NCBI GenBank assembly: GCA_964586075.1
Contig: CAZPGZ010000007.1
Coordinates: forward strand, 1-64,000
Source of the DNA: JBAZLV01 sp964586075
GTDB lineage: Bacteria; Nitrospirota; UBA9217
DNA length: 64,000 bases
Direction of reading: 5' to 3'
In this document: positions 35,135 through 44,122 of the stretch, piece by piece
Numbering within the stretch: the first letter of the stretch is position 1
How the letters are laid out: each line of letters opens with the position of its first letter
Made by a program: the position numbers and the translations under genes
The notes under the pieces: generated by a model
Told to the model about the DNA's origin: nothing
What the model saw: only the letters and a program-made list of their open reading frames with translations
Database searches by the model: none

Positions 35135-35164
35135 AAAATAGCAGAGTGGAGGGCTGATTGTCAA
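35135..35164 (-). promoter_or_regulatory. promoter of tRNA-Phe
   Basis: On the minus strand TTGACA (35159-35164) is followed after 18 bp by TATTTT (35135-35140), about 29 bp upstream of the tRNA 5' end. Confidence 0.7.
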
Positions 35165-35338
35165 GCTATTTTTCTCCCTACCGAACCGGCTTCCTTATAT
35201 TTTTTTATTTGCATAATCCAATGCACATTTTTTTAGTTCTATTACTTTATTCCCGCTTGTTTTCTCCTTCTTTTCATGAACATCTTGTATTGTAAGCGTT
35301 ATTTTCTGCAACTCTTTTCGTCCACAGAAAGTATTGCC

Positions 35339-35368
35339 TTGACTTTTAACCTGTAATTTTGGTAAAAT
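35339..35368 (+). promoter_or_regulatory. promoter of the TPR/roadblock pair
   Basis: TTGACT (35339-35344), 18 bp, TAAAAT (35363-35368), about 33 nt before ATG 35401. Nothing else is recognisable between the tRNA promoter and this site. Confidence 0.6.
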
Positions 35369-35400
35369 TTTTTGTATCAATTTGATAAGAAAAGAAAAAA

Positions 35401-36996
35401 ATGGCGAAAGAGACTTCCGAAATAGTCAAGCTGACAGAGCGCATCTCGAAGGATCCAAAATCAAAGCTATTTGTACCTCTTGCAGAGGAATACAAAAAAG
35501 CAGGCGATCTGGAGATGGCAATTTATGTGCTTACGGAAGGCTTGAAAAACAATCCCGGCTATATTACGGCACGATCAATTTTAGGCAGACTTTTGCTTGA
35601 CCAAGGAGACCTTGCCAGTGCCAAGAAAGAACTGGAAGAAGTCGTCAAGGTAATTCCTGACAATCTTCTGGCCCAACGAAAACTGGGGGACATTTGCGCT
35701 CGTCAGAATAATTCAAGCGAAGCACTGAAACATTATAAATCGGTTCTTGCGCTGAATCCACGCGATAACGAGGTTGCTTCGCTTATTTCAAAACTTGAGG
35801 CCGCCTTGAATGCTTCATCAGCGAAACCAGAGCCGGCCACTCCTCCTCCGCAAGAACGGCAGGAAGTAAAACCGCCGCAAGAAGTTGCATCTGTTTCGAT
35901 TCCGCTGACAGCGCAAGTACAAACTGAGGCTCCCGTTGAGGCGGTTCCAGTACCTGTCGCTCCTTCAACTGCGGCAGCGGAACCGGAACCGACTCATGTG
36001 GCCGAGCCGATGCGTCCAACTGAACCCGTTTCGAAAGAAGAAGTGCTTGCCCCAGTGTCCGCGGTGGAAAAACAGGAAGAAAAATCTATGGAAAAAATGC
36101 AGGATCTGGGAAAATCCGATCTTGAATTGCTGACCGTAGATTTTGATCTGCCTTCAGAGCACGTGGAAAATCAGGAACCTTCTCCGGAGAAACTTGCCGA
36201 AATTGCTGCAGCATCGCACGATCAACCCGATGAAAAAGCCGCAACGAATGAACTCTTTCTTACGGAAGCTGATTTATTTGCTGAATCCCTGCAGGATGAT
36301 ACCTCGTCTTCATCAAAACAATCAGACAGCTTTGTGTTGGAAGAAGCCATTCCAACGCAAACCCCACCGGTATCCCGGGAATTTCCAGCGGAGGAATCTT
36401 CAGAAAAATCCGATGATTTTACGACTGATACCCTGGCGGAGCTTTATATTGCACAGGGATTTTATGAAAAGGCAATCGACATCTATGAACGAATGTTGGT
36501 GGACAACCCGAACAGCAGCAAGCTGAAGGATAAGCTGGATCGGGTAAAAGCCATGCTCCTCCCTTCTGCTGCTTCTGAACAGGAAGAAACACCAAAAGGC
36601 TCGGCGGATATTTTTTCAGAACCACAGGTATACAGCGCGCAGGAAGAACCGCCGATCGGTCCTGAAGAAAAAACGTTCTCTGCTGAACCATCAGACGAAC
36701 CACCCCTTTTGGAAACAAAAGAAATTCCCTTGTCAGGAGAATCATCGTCTCCAAGTGCATTCGCTGAACTTCCTGATGAGGAATTCGCCAAGGCGAAACC
36801 GGCATACACTGATTTTGAAGCAAAAGAGTACGTGCCGCCTGAACCACAACCGGAGTCACAACCGGAACCGCAGGCGAGTCCGGTAGAAACAAAGACGAAG
36901 TTGGAGCATATTGCGTCCAAGTCGCCGACGACCATTAGAAATGAAACCATACATCGTCTCGAAGCTTGGCTTAAGAACATCAAGAAGGAGACATAA
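35401..36996 (+). CDS. TPR protein with long acidic low-complexity region
   Basis: 531 residues. N-terminal tetratricopeptide repeats (about 20-140: PLAEEYKKAGDLEMAIYVLTEGL, LGRLLLDQGDLASAKKELEEV, LGDICARQNNSSEALKHYKSVL), then about 200 residues rich in Pro, Ala, Glu and Gln, a second TPR pair (about 340-380: LAELYIAQGFYEKAIDIYERMLVDNP), and another low-complexity segment to the C-terminus. No signal peptide, so cytoplasmic. Next to a roadblock protein it may be a scaffold. The ribosome site is weak (AAGAAAAG). Confidence 0.82.
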   Translation: MAKETSEIVKLTERISKDPKSKLFVPLAEEYKKAGDLEMAIYVLTEGLKNNPGYITARSILGRLLLDQGDLASAKKELEEVVKVIPDNLLAQRKLGDICARQNNSSEALKHYKSVLALNPRDNEVASLISKLEAALNASSAKPEPATPPPQERQEVKPPQEVASVSIPLTAQVQTEAPVEAVPVPVAPSTAAAEPEPTHVAEPMRPTEPVSKEEVLAPVSAVEKQEEKSMEKMQDLGKSDLELLTVDFDLPSEHVENQEPSPEKLAEIAAASHDQPDEKAATNELFLTEADLFAESLQDDTSSSSKQSDSFVLEEAIPTQTPPVSREFPAEESSEKSDDFTTDTLAELYIAQGFYEKAIDIYERMLVDNPNSSKLKDKLDRVKAMLLPSAASEQEETPKGSADIFSEPQVYSAQEEPPIGPEEKTFSAEPSDEPPLLETKEIPLSGESSSPSAFAELPDEEFAKAKPAYTDFEAKEYVPPEPQPESQPEPQASPVETKTKLEHIASKSPTTIRNETIHRLEAWLKNIKKET

Positions 36997-37353
36997 ATGT
37001 CCTTTTCCGACATCATCAGGCAGGTAGTTAATGGTACGGAAGGGGCGCTCGGCGCTCTTGTCGTCGGGCTTGATGGCATCCCGGTTGAAGAATATACCGT
37101 CAGCTCCGATATGGATTTGCGGTCAATGACTATTGAATATTCTTCGCTTTTGAAGGAAATTGAAAAAGGATCCCAAATATCAGATATGGGGTCCACGAAG
37201 GAAGTAACGGTTATTGCGGACAAGGCTATGATTATGCTCCGCAGGCTGAACAGTGAATACTTTATTGTTCTTATTTTGAAACCCGAGGGGAACTTCGGCA
37301 AAGGGCGTTTCCTTCTTCGGATGTCCGTTCCGAAACTGCTCAAAGAGTTTTAA
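36997..37353 (+). CDS. roadblock/LC7 domain protein
   Basis: A 118-residue Roadblock/LC7 (MglB-like) protein, with the N-terminal GALGALVVGLDGIPVEEYT block and the central hydrophobic strands. In bacteria such proteins often act as partners or GTPase-activating proteins for small Ras-like GTPases (MglA), but no GTPase gene lies here. It begins at the base after the TPR gene stop, after AGAAGGAGA, so the two are co-translated. A terminator follows. Confidence 0.87.
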   Translation: MSFSDIIRQVVNGTEGALGALVVGLDGIPVEEYTVSSDMDLRSMTIEYSSLLKEIEKGSQISDMGSTKEVTVIADKAMIMLRRLNSEYFIVLILKPEGNFGKGRFLLRMSVPKLLKEF

Positions 37354-37381
37354 GCAGGATTTTTTTCATTATCTGCGTACC

Positions 37382-37407
37382 AAACTGCCTCGGGCAGTTT
37401 TTATTTT
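37382..37407 (+). terminator. intrinsic terminator after the roadblock gene
   Basis: AAACTGCC (37382-37389) and GGCAGTTT (37393-37400) form a perfect 8-bp stem with a 3-nt loop, followed by TTATTTT. It separates the TPR/roadblock transcript from aroQ. Confidence 0.85.
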
Positions 37408-37420
37408 CTGTGGGGGTGCC

Positions 37421-37867
37421 ATGAAGATATTAGTGCTTCACGGGCCGAATTTGAATCTTCTCGGCAAGCGGGAGCCGGACGTTTATGGCTCTGTAACGCT
37501 TGACGATATTAATAAAAAAATTTCCGCACTGGCCGGAGAATTGGGTGTGGATGTATCCTTTTTTCAGTCAAACCATGAAGGAGAACTGGTACAGAGAATC
37601 CAGGACGCTATGGGTGTTTTTCAAGCCATCGTGATCAATCCGGCAGCCTATACGCATACCAGCGTAGCGATTCGTGATGCCATATCTTCACTGGACATCC
37701 CGGTTATCGAGACGCATATTTCCAATATTTATAAGCGTGAAAAATTCCGTCATCATTCGTTCATTTCGGGCGTCGCCGTTGGACAGATCGCCGGATTCGG
37801 ACCGGAAAGCTATCTTCTTGCAGTACGAGCAGCTGCCGGGCTCGCGAAGGACGGCAGCAAGAAGTGA
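37421..37867 (+). CDS. aroQ: type II 3-dehydroquinate dehydratase
   Basis: Third step of the shikimate pathway. The 148-residue protein has the family start KILVLHGPNLNLLGKREP (catalytic tyrosine further on in PDVYG), FFQSNHEGELV, INPAAYTHTSVAIRDAI and ETHISNIYKREKFRHHS. ATG 37421 follows GGGGGTG. It overlaps the peptidase by 4 nt. Confidence 0.97.
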   Translation: MKILVLHGPNLNLLGKREPDVYGSVTLDDINKKISALAGELGVDVSFFQSNHEGELVQRIQDAMGVFQAIVINPAAYTHTSVAIRDAISSLDIPVIETHISNIYKREKFRHHSFISGVAVGQIAGFGPESYLLAVRAAAGLAKDGSKK

Positions 37868-38949
37868 AGCAGAGACCGGAACAAAGCCGGACATCCCGGC
37901 TCAAACGCGTGCTGAAAAGTTATGATTTTCACGCTTTTCTCGTGACTCGCCGTGAAGATGTCCGTTATCTTTCAGGGTTCACCGGTTCAGCGGGCAGCCT
38001 TCTGATTTCCGCCGACAGGTCTTTTCTGATCACTGATTTTCGCTATAAGCTTCAGGCCCGCCTTGAGACCAGGGGATTTGCAGTTCATATCCAGAAAACG
38101 GATTTTTTTACAGCACTCCGGGACATAGCGAACCAAACAGGCTTGGTCAAGATCGGTTTTGATGAGTCAGCCATTACGGTGGAACAACTGAAGAAGCTGA
38201 AAAAACAAGGAGTCGCTTTCAAAGGCTGCCGGGATATCGTTGAACCGCTCAGGAAACAAAAAGACGAACACGAGCTGGCAAATATACGTCTTGCTGTTAA
38301 GCGGGCGGAGCAGTCTTTTCGTGAGCTGAAAAAATATATCAAGTCGGGTATTACCGAGCGTGAAATTGGCCTGAAACTTGATTACATCATGAGAGAGCAC
38401 GGATCGAGAAAACCGGCATTCGATACGATTGTGGCATCCGCGCGCAATGGCGCCATGCCGCACGCGTCTACTACCAACCGGCGTTTGAAAACAGGCGATC
38501 TGGTTACGATTGATTTCGGAGCCGAAGCGAACGGGTACTTCAGCGATATAACAAGAACGTTCTGTCTGGGGAAACCGTCTGCCAGGCAGCAGGAAATCCA
38601 TGCCCTGGTTTTACATGCACAGGCATCCGCAATCAAGTCGATCCGTCCCGGCGTCACCTGCAAATGTATCGATGACGGAGCGCGGGATCTTATCAAAAAA
38701 GCAGGTTATGGAAAATATTTTGGCCACGGCACCGGTCATGGCGTAGGTCTTATGGTTCATGAAGAGCCTACCATCTCATTCCGTTCCCATGATCGAGTTA
38801 TTCAAAATATGGTTTTTACTGTCGAACCAGGTGTATACATTCCCGGATGGGGCGGCGTAAGAATTGAAGATATGGTTCTGGTGACAGATACGGGCATGAA
38901 TGTCTTAACCACGTTGCCGAGGGAGCTTGATGGGCTTGCACGGCTATAA
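37864..38949 (+). CDS. M24 family Xaa-Pro aminopeptidase
   Basis: A 361-residue cytoplasmic metallopeptidase. N-terminal creatinase-like domain (about 1-130) and a pita-bread catalytic domain whose metal ligands are visible: two Asp in DFGAEANGYFSDITRTF, His in GHGTGHGVGL, Glu in FTVEPGVYIPGWGGVRIED, and the final Glu in that segment. GTG start overlapping aroQ (GTGA). The aroQ-pepP-efp order is common in several phyla. Confidence 0.93.
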   Translation: MKQRPEQSRTSRLKRVLKSYDFHAFLVTRREDVRYLSGFTGSAGSLLISADRSFLITDFRYKLQARLETRGFAVHIQKTDFFTALRDIANQTGLVKIGFDESAITVEQLKKLKKQGVAFKGCRDIVEPLRKQKDEHELANIRLAVKRAEQSFRELKKYIKSGITEREIGLKLDYIMREHGSRKPAFDTIVASARNGAMPHASTTNRRLKTGDLVTIDFGAEANGYFSDITRTFCLGKPSARQQEIHALVLHAQASAIKSIRPGVTCKCIDDGARDLIKKAGYGKYFGHGTGHGVGLMVHEEPTISFRSHDRVIQNMVFTVEPGVYIPGWGGVRIEDMVLVTDTGMNVLTTLPRELDGLARL

Positions 38950-39032
38950 TTTTGCCGGATCAGAATTTATAAAAAGCAATTTGTGCAAAGCCATGCATAG
39001 AGGGCGGCATTGCTTGCAATGAGAGAAGTATC

Positions 39033-39815
39033 GTGAATTTAGAACCTATTCAAAAAATCGTGGATGACTTTTGTTTGAACAGTCCGCTGAACGTAATAGA
39101 GGAGCTTGGTTCCCTGAGGATTTTTGAACACCCGTTGGTGTCAGTCGCCTCGGCGGAAGACGGTCTCTTCGATGAACTGAAAAAAGACGATGTCGTAGGA
39201 CCCCAGCACCTGTCTCCGAAAGAATGGCTGGCAAGCAGCAGAGCAGTGATTGTTTATTTTTTGCCTTTTACCGAACGAATTCGCAAAGCAAATAGGGCAG
39301 CTAATCTGCCGGCTCGTGAATGGCTGTATGGCCGTATTGAAGGCGAGCAGTTCAGTGTCGCATTGCGAAAATATCTTGTTCAATGGTTTTTAGAGCAGAA
39401 CTATGAAGCCCTGGCACCGACCTTGGACGGACGCTTTACGGTGACGAACCGGAGAAGCAACTGGTCGGAAAGACATGTTGCGTTTGTTGCAGGCCTGGGG
39501 ACACTCAGCCTGAGCTGCTCGCTTATTACCTTGCGGGGATCAGCGGGCCGGCTGGGCAGCATTGTTGTCAGCGCCGAGCTTTCTCCGACGAAACGTTTCT
39601 ACAGGACGAAGGATGAGAACTGCACACAATGCGGTGCATGCATAGTAAGATGTCCTCCGCTTGCAATCAATGAACATGGCAAAGACCATGCTGTTTGTTC
39701 GGATTACCTTGATCGTGTTCTGGCGCGGTATCGTCCCCGGTACGGCTGCGGAAAATGCCAGACCGGGGTGCCTTGTGAGGATCGGATTCCGGTCGGCGCA
39801 GGGCATCGGCCATGA
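39033..39815 (+). CDS. QueG-like double 4Fe-4S protein
   Basis: 260 residues, related to epoxyqueuosine reductase by the C-terminal cluster region: CTQCGACIVRCP (first cluster) and a second set in AVCSDYL plus YGCGKCQTGVPCE. The N-terminal half (WLASSRAVIVYFLPF, HVAFVAGLGTLSLSCSLIT) is like the cobalamin-binding part of QueG but shorter and diverged. It probably is not QueG itself; it could be a reductase acting on a corrinoid or nucleoside. GTG start at 39033. It lies between a peptidase and efp; a QueC gene is elsewhere in the window. Confidence 0.7.
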   Translation: MNLEPIQKIVDDFCLNSPLNVIEELGSLRIFEHPLVSVASAEDGLFDELKKDDVVGPQHLSPKEWLASSRAVIVYFLPFTERIRKANRAANLPAREWLYGRIEGEQFSVALRKYLVQWFLEQNYEALAPTLDGRFTVTNRRSNWSERHVAFVAGLGTLSLSCSLITLRGSAGRLGSIVVSAELSPTKRFYRTKDENCTQCGACIVRCPPLAINEHGKDHAVCSDYLDRVLARYRPRYGCGKCQTGVPCEDRIPVGAGHRP

Positions 39816-39881
39816 GATAAATTAATTCTTATTTACAAGACAGTATAACTACGGAAAGAATGAAAGGAAGGGAACAAGAAC

Positions 39882-40448
39882 GTGCCGGTATCTACTGCAG
39901 AATTTAGAAATGGATTGAAAATTGAGATTGATGGGGAACCTTATGTTATTGTGGAGTTTCAGCATGTGAAACCCGGCAAAGGCGGGGCTTTTGTGAGAAC
40001 GAAAATAAAAAGCCTCAGAACGGGAAACGTGATCGACCGCACCTATCGTTCGGGCGAGAAGGTTGATGTCCCCCAGCTGGAAGAGAAAACAATGCAGTAT
40101 CTTTATGCGGCGGACAAAGACCGCGTCTTCATGGATACCACCACCTATGAACAGGTGTCCATGAACGAACAGCAACTCGGCGACAGCATTAATTACCTGA
40201 AAGAGAATATGGAAATTAAAGTTCTCTATTATAAAAATCGCCCTATTAATATTGATGTGCCGATGTTTGTGGAGCTGGCAATTGCCAAAACAGAACCCGG
40301 AGTGCGGGGCGACACGGCATCGGGCGGGTCGAAGCCAGCCACCCTTGAGACAGGTGCAGTGGTCAAGGTGCCGTTCTATCTGAATGAGGGTGACGTCGTA
40401 AAAATTGACACCCGCACCGGAACATTTATTGAACGAGTAAAGAAATGA
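39882..40448 (+). CDS. efp: elongation factor P
   Basis: Relieves ribosome stalling at proline runs. 188 residues, three-domain OB/KOW structure. The tip loop KPGKGGAF places the normally modified lysine at Lys33. GTG start after AAGGAAGGG. It leads the efp-accB-accC order seen in many bacteria. No EpmA/EarP gene is visible in the window, so the lysine modification is unknown. Confidence 0.95.
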   Translation: MPVSTAEFRNGLKIEIDGEPYVIVEFQHVKPGKGGAFVRTKIKSLRTGNVIDRTYRSGEKVDVPQLEEKTMQYLYAADKDRVFMDTTTYEQVSMNEQQLGDSINYLKENMEIKVLYYKNRPINIDVPMFVELAIAKTEPGVRGDTASGGSKPATLETGAVVKVPFYLNEGDVVKIDTRTGTFIERVKK

Positions 40449-40492
40449 GCTCTGCCCGGCGCCAATCCGTCGATGAAAAAAAAGGAGTGGTC

Positions 40493-40963
40493 ATGAACCT
40501 GAAAGAAATCAAAGAACTGATAGAAATGCTGAAGGGCACCGATATCTCAGAACTGGAAGTGGAGCGTTCCGGAGTAAAGGTAAAGCTACGAAAAGGCGGT
40601 GAGGTGACATTACATCCGCCCGTACCACGAGCGGAATATCAATATCCCCCAGTTCTTGTTCCGGTGAAACCGGAGACTCCGATGCCGACGACAGAAAAAC
40701 CGGCAGAAGCGACCAAAACAAATCAGACCTTGGTGACAGCGCCTATTGTTGGGACGTTCTACCGCGCATCAGCACCGGACAAGCCGCCCTACGTGCAAAC
40801 AGGCGACATTGTGAAAAAAGGCCAGGTGCTGTGCATCATTGAAGCGATGAAACTCATGAATGAGATCGAATCAGAATCTGCCGGAAAGATTGTCCAAATC
40901 ACCGTAGAAAACGGCCAGCCCGTAGAATACGGGCAGACGCTTTTTGTGATTGAACCGGCGTAA
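40493..40963 (+). CDS. accB: biotin carboxyl carrier protein of acetyl-CoA carboxylase
   Basis: 156 residues: N-terminal helix, a Pro-rich linker (about 40-80), and a C-terminal biotinyl domain with EAMKLMNEI, biotinylated on Lys120. ATG 40493 follows AAAAGGAG; the open frame upstream to 40445 is not needed. It carries CO2 from AccC to the carboxyltransferase in the first step of fatty acid synthesis. Confidence 0.96.
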   Translation: MNLKEIKELIEMLKGTDISELEVERSGVKVKLRKGGEVTLHPPVPRAEYQYPPVLVPVKPETPMPTTEKPAEATKTNQTLVTAPIVGTFYRASAPDKPPYVQTGDIVKKGQVLCIIEAMKLMNEIESESAGKIVQITVENGQPVEYGQTLFVIEPA

Positions 40964-41010
40964 AACCGTGCCTTCTCGAACTGTGAAAATACGATCCAAG
41001 GAGTAATTGC

Positions 41011-42357
41011 GTGTTCAAAAAAATTTTAATCGCCAATCGCGGCGAAATCGCACTTCGTATTATACGAGCCTGCAAGGATATGGGCATCAGGACGGTTGCG
41101 GTGCATTCCACTGCTGATGCAAATTCACTTCATGTTCGGTTTGCCGATGAGAGCGTGTGCATAGGTCCACCGAAAAGTGCAGACAGTTACCTGAACGTGC
41201 CTGCCATTATTAGTGCGGCCGAAATTACCGACGCAGAAGCAATCCACCCCGGCTACGGTTTTCTCGCCGAAAATGCCAGTTTTGCTGAAATCTGCAATTC
41301 TACCGGAATTCGGTTTATTGGTCCGAGCCCTGAAAGTATCAAGCTCATGGGGGATAAAGCCAAAGCGCGTGAAACGGTGAAAAAGGCAGGAGTCCCTGTG
41401 CTTCCGGGCAGTGATGGTATTGTGACGGAGGAAAACAGCGCTGTTGAAATAGCCCGTGCACTCGGTTTTCCGGTGATCGTCAAGGCAGCGGCAGGTGGAG
41501 GCGGCAAAGGGATGCGGGTGGTGATGGAGGAGGCGGAGTTCGGGAATGCTTTTATCATGGCCCAGACCGAAGCTCTGGCCGCTTTCAGCAATGCCGATGT
41601 GTATATTGAAAAATATATTCTGCAGCCTCGCCATATAGAAGTGCAGCTTATGGCTGATGAAAAAGGAAATGCGGTATATCTTGGCGAACGGGAGTGCTCT
41701 ATTCAGCGCCGGCACCAGAAACTGATAGAAGAAGCGCCATCCGTCATCGTGGATGAAAACCTGAGAAAAAAGATGGGCGAAATGGCAGTTGCCGTTGCGA
41801 AAAGCGTGAAATACCGCAACGCCGGCACCATAGAATTTCTGATGGATGAAAATAGAAATTTCTATTTCATGGAAATGAACACGAGGATACAGGTCGAACA
41901 TCCCGTGACAGAAATGGTGACCGGCATTGACCTCGTCAAGGAGCAGATCCGGGTTGCCGCGGGGTTGCCGCTTTCTTTCACACAAGATCAAGTCACCATA
42001 AAAGGGCACAGCATCGAATGCAGAATTAACGCAGAATGTCCGGAAAAGTTCACACCGTGTCCGGGAAAAGTGACGGCCTTTAATCCTCCTGGCGGACCGG
42101 GTGTACGGGTCGACACAGCGGCGTACACGCAGTATGTGATTCCACCGTATTACGATTCTCTGATCGCAAAGCTGATTGTGCATGCTGAGACCAGAGATGA
42201 TGCTATTGTAAAGATGAAACGGGCACTTGATGAGTTTATTGTTGAGGGGGTTAAAACAACCATTCCGGTGCACAAGAAGATTCTTGCAGAACAGGATTTT
42301 CAGCAGGGAAACATCTCCACCAAATTTATGGAGCGGTATAATGTTCCCGTCAAATAA
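41011..42357 (+). CDS. accC: biotin carboxylase subunit of acetyl-CoA carboxylase
   Basis: ATP-dependent carboxylation of biotin on AccB. 448 residues, normal length. Family signatures: KILIANRGEIALRIIRAC at the start, ATP-grasp loop AAAGGGGKGMRVV, ERECSIQRRHQKLIEEAPS, and EMNTRIQVEHPVTE with catalytic residues. GTG start at 41011. The thiE start lies inside its last codons. Confidence 0.97.
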   Translation: MFKKILIANRGEIALRIIRACKDMGIRTVAVHSTADANSLHVRFADESVCIGPPKSADSYLNVPAIISAAEITDAEAIHPGYGFLAENASFAEICNSTGIRFIGPSPESIKLMGDKAKARETVKKAGVPVLPGSDGIVTEENSAVEIARALGFPVIVKAAAGGGGKGMRVVMEEAEFGNAFIMAQTEALAAFSNADVYIEKYILQPRHIEVQLMADEKGNAVYLGERECSIQRRHQKLIEEAPSVIVDENLRKKMGEMAVAVAKSVKYRNAGTIEFLMDENRNFYFMEMNTRIQVEHPVTEMVTGIDLVKEQIRVAAGLPLSFTQDQVTIKGHSIECRINAECPEKFTPCPGKVTAFNPPGGPGVRVDTAAYTQYVIPPYYDSLIAKLIVHAETRDDAIVKMKRALDEFIVEGVKTTIPVHKKILAEQDFQQGNISTKFMERYNVPVK

Positions 42358-43003
42358 ATTGTCAGGGCTGTGCCTCATCATCGATCAGGACATGCTTCGC
42401 ACGGAACCTGAGCAGGCCATGCATCAGGCTCTGTCTGCCGGCGTGACTTTTTTCCAATACCGGAATAAACAAGGGACGCGAAAAGCAATTTATGAAATAT
42501 CCATGCAACTTGCCCGATTGGCCCGCATGGCAGGCGCCCTGTTTGTCGTAAACGACCACACGGACATCGCGGCCGCGGTAGATGCGGATGGTGTTCACTT
42601 AGGGCAGGATGATCTTCCCCTCGTCTGTGCGCGGAAACTGTTGGGAAACAAAAAGATCATTGGGATATCGACCCATACTGTTGAACAGGCGCGGGAAGCT
42701 GAGGCGGGAGGAGCCGACTATATTGGATTCGGGGCAGTATTCCCAACGCCGACAAAGGAAGAGGCTGTTGCGCACGGACTTGAACTTCTGTCTGCCGTGA
42801 AAAAGGCCGTTTCAATTCCCGTTGTCGCGATTGGGGGCATTAATCAGCAGAATATTCAAAAAATTATGGAAGCCGGTGCTGACGGTGCAGCAGTTATTTC
42901 GGCAGTACTGTCCGCTCCCAGTATAAAACAGGCGGCTGAAGAACTGATTCATGGCATTCATGAAACAGGAACCGGAAGCCGGAAGACCGGAGGCGTTTCA
43001 TGA
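42341..43003 (+). CDS. thiE: thiamine-phosphate synthase
   Basis: Joins the pyrimidine and thiazole halves of thiamine. 220 residues, TIM barrel, with YRNKQGTRK, FVVNDHTDIAAAVDADGVHLGQDDL, GADYIGFGAVFPTPTK and PVVAIGGI. ATG 42341 overlaps the accC 3' end by 17 nt and follows GGAG. The stop overlaps the next gene by 4 nt. No thiamine riboswitch is seen. Confidence 0.95.
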   Translation: MFPSNKLSGLCLIIDQDMLRTEPEQAMHQALSAGVTFFQYRNKQGTRKAIYEISMQLARLARMAGALFVVNDHTDIAAAVDADGVHLGQDDLPLVCARKLLGNKKIIGISTHTVEQAREAEAGGADYIGFGAVFPTPTKEEAVAHGLELLSAVKKAVSIPVVAIGGINQQNIQKIMEAGADGAAVISAVLSAPSIKQAAEELIHGIHETGTGSRKTGGVS

Positions 43004-44103
43004 AAAAAATTATCTCTCTTATAGTGCTCATTCTTTTTGGCATGATGCCAGGATGTTCACGCCAAAATGAAAATACCGTCAAAATCGGCGCAGCAGGACC
43101 CATGACAGGAAGTGAAAGCAAAATGGGTTTGGACCTTAAAAACGGAGTTGAACTCGCTATATCAGAATGGAACGCAAAAGGCGGCGTTCTCGGTAAAAAA
43201 ATCGAACTGGTGGTGGGAGACGATGCTGCGGACCCCAAACAGGCAGTGTCCATAGCAAACAAATTCGTAAATCAGAAGGTAGATGCCGTTGTTGGTCACT
43301 GGAATTCGAACTGTTCCATTAATGCCTCTCCTTTTTATCATACGGCAAAGATCGTCATGGTTAGTCCGGCGACGACCAACCCTCGCCTGACGCTGCAAGG
43401 GTTTAAAACGGTCTTCCGCGTTTGCGGTACTGATGAACAGCAGGGCAATGTGGCGGCTCAATTTGTTCTCAACAAATTGAAGTTAAAGAAAGTTGCGGTT
43501 ATCCATGATCAAACAACGTATGGACGCGGATTGGCTGATATTTTTAAAAAGGCCCTGAGCGATAAAGTGCAAATCGTTTATTACGGAGGGGTCGCACCGG
43601 GAGACCCCGATTATAAAGCGGTGCTTACTTCGATAAAGGAAAATAAACCGGAGCTGTATTTTTTCGGCGGAGTTTATCCTGAGGCTGGCAGACTCGTGCG
43701 TCAGGCGAAAGAGATCGGGATGAACATACCGATGCTGACCGGCGATGGTGTTTATGATCCGACGTTCCTCCAAATAGCGGGAAAAGCAGCAGAGGGAACG
43801 TATGTGACGTTTGGAAAAGAACCCTTGGGGCTTGCTTCGGCCAGGTCATTTTTGCAGAATTATAAAACAAAATACGGTGAACCCGGTCCCTATTCGATCT
43901 ATGCTTATGATGCGGCAAACATTCTTCTGCAATCAATCGCGGCGGCGAATACCACCGATGGAACCAAAGTCGCCGAGCATATAGCAAAATCGACGTTTCA
44001 GGGAGCGTTCGGAACCATATCATTTGACCAGCATGGGGACGTGGCAATAGCTCCCTATGTCGTATGGCAGGTAAGAAACGGCCAGTTTAAACAGATCCAG
44101 TAA
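43000..44103 (+). CDS. livK: branched-chain amino-acid-type ABC substrate-binding lipoprotein
   Basis: 367 residues; lipoprotein signal ending at Cys19 (MMPGC) and a type I periplasmic binding fold (LivK/Leu-Ile-Val-binding). Typical motifs are IGAAGPMTG near the N-terminus, VVGHWNSNCSINASP, and AYDAANILL. It could bind branched-chain amino acids, amides, urea or short-chain acids. It overlaps thiE by 4 nt and precedes a LivH permease. ATG 43000. Confidence 0.9.
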   Translation: MKKIISLIVLILFGMMPGCSRQNENTVKIGAAGPMTGSESKMGLDLKNGVELAISEWNAKGGVLGKKIELVVGDDAADPKQAVSIANKFVNQKVDAVVGHWNSNCSINASPFYHTAKIVMVSPATTNPRLTLQGFKTVFRVCGTDEQQGNVAAQFVLNKLKLKKVAVIHDQTTYGRGLADIFKKALSDKVQIVYYGGVAPGDPDYKAVLTSIKENKPELYFFGGVYPEAGRLVRQAKEIGMNIPMLTGDGVYDPTFLQIAGKAAEGTYVTFGKEPLGLASARSFLQNYKTKYGEPGPYSIYAYDAANILLQSIAAANTTDGTKVAEHIAKSTFQGAFGTISFDQHGDVAIAPYVVWQVRNGQFKQIQ

Positions 44104-44122
44104 ACCAAAAGGTATTTGAAGT

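Noticed and set aside
41125..42381. 418-codon open frame on the minus strand opposite accC
   Set aside because: Product is a Cys/His/Phe-rich shadow; accC is certain on the plus strand.
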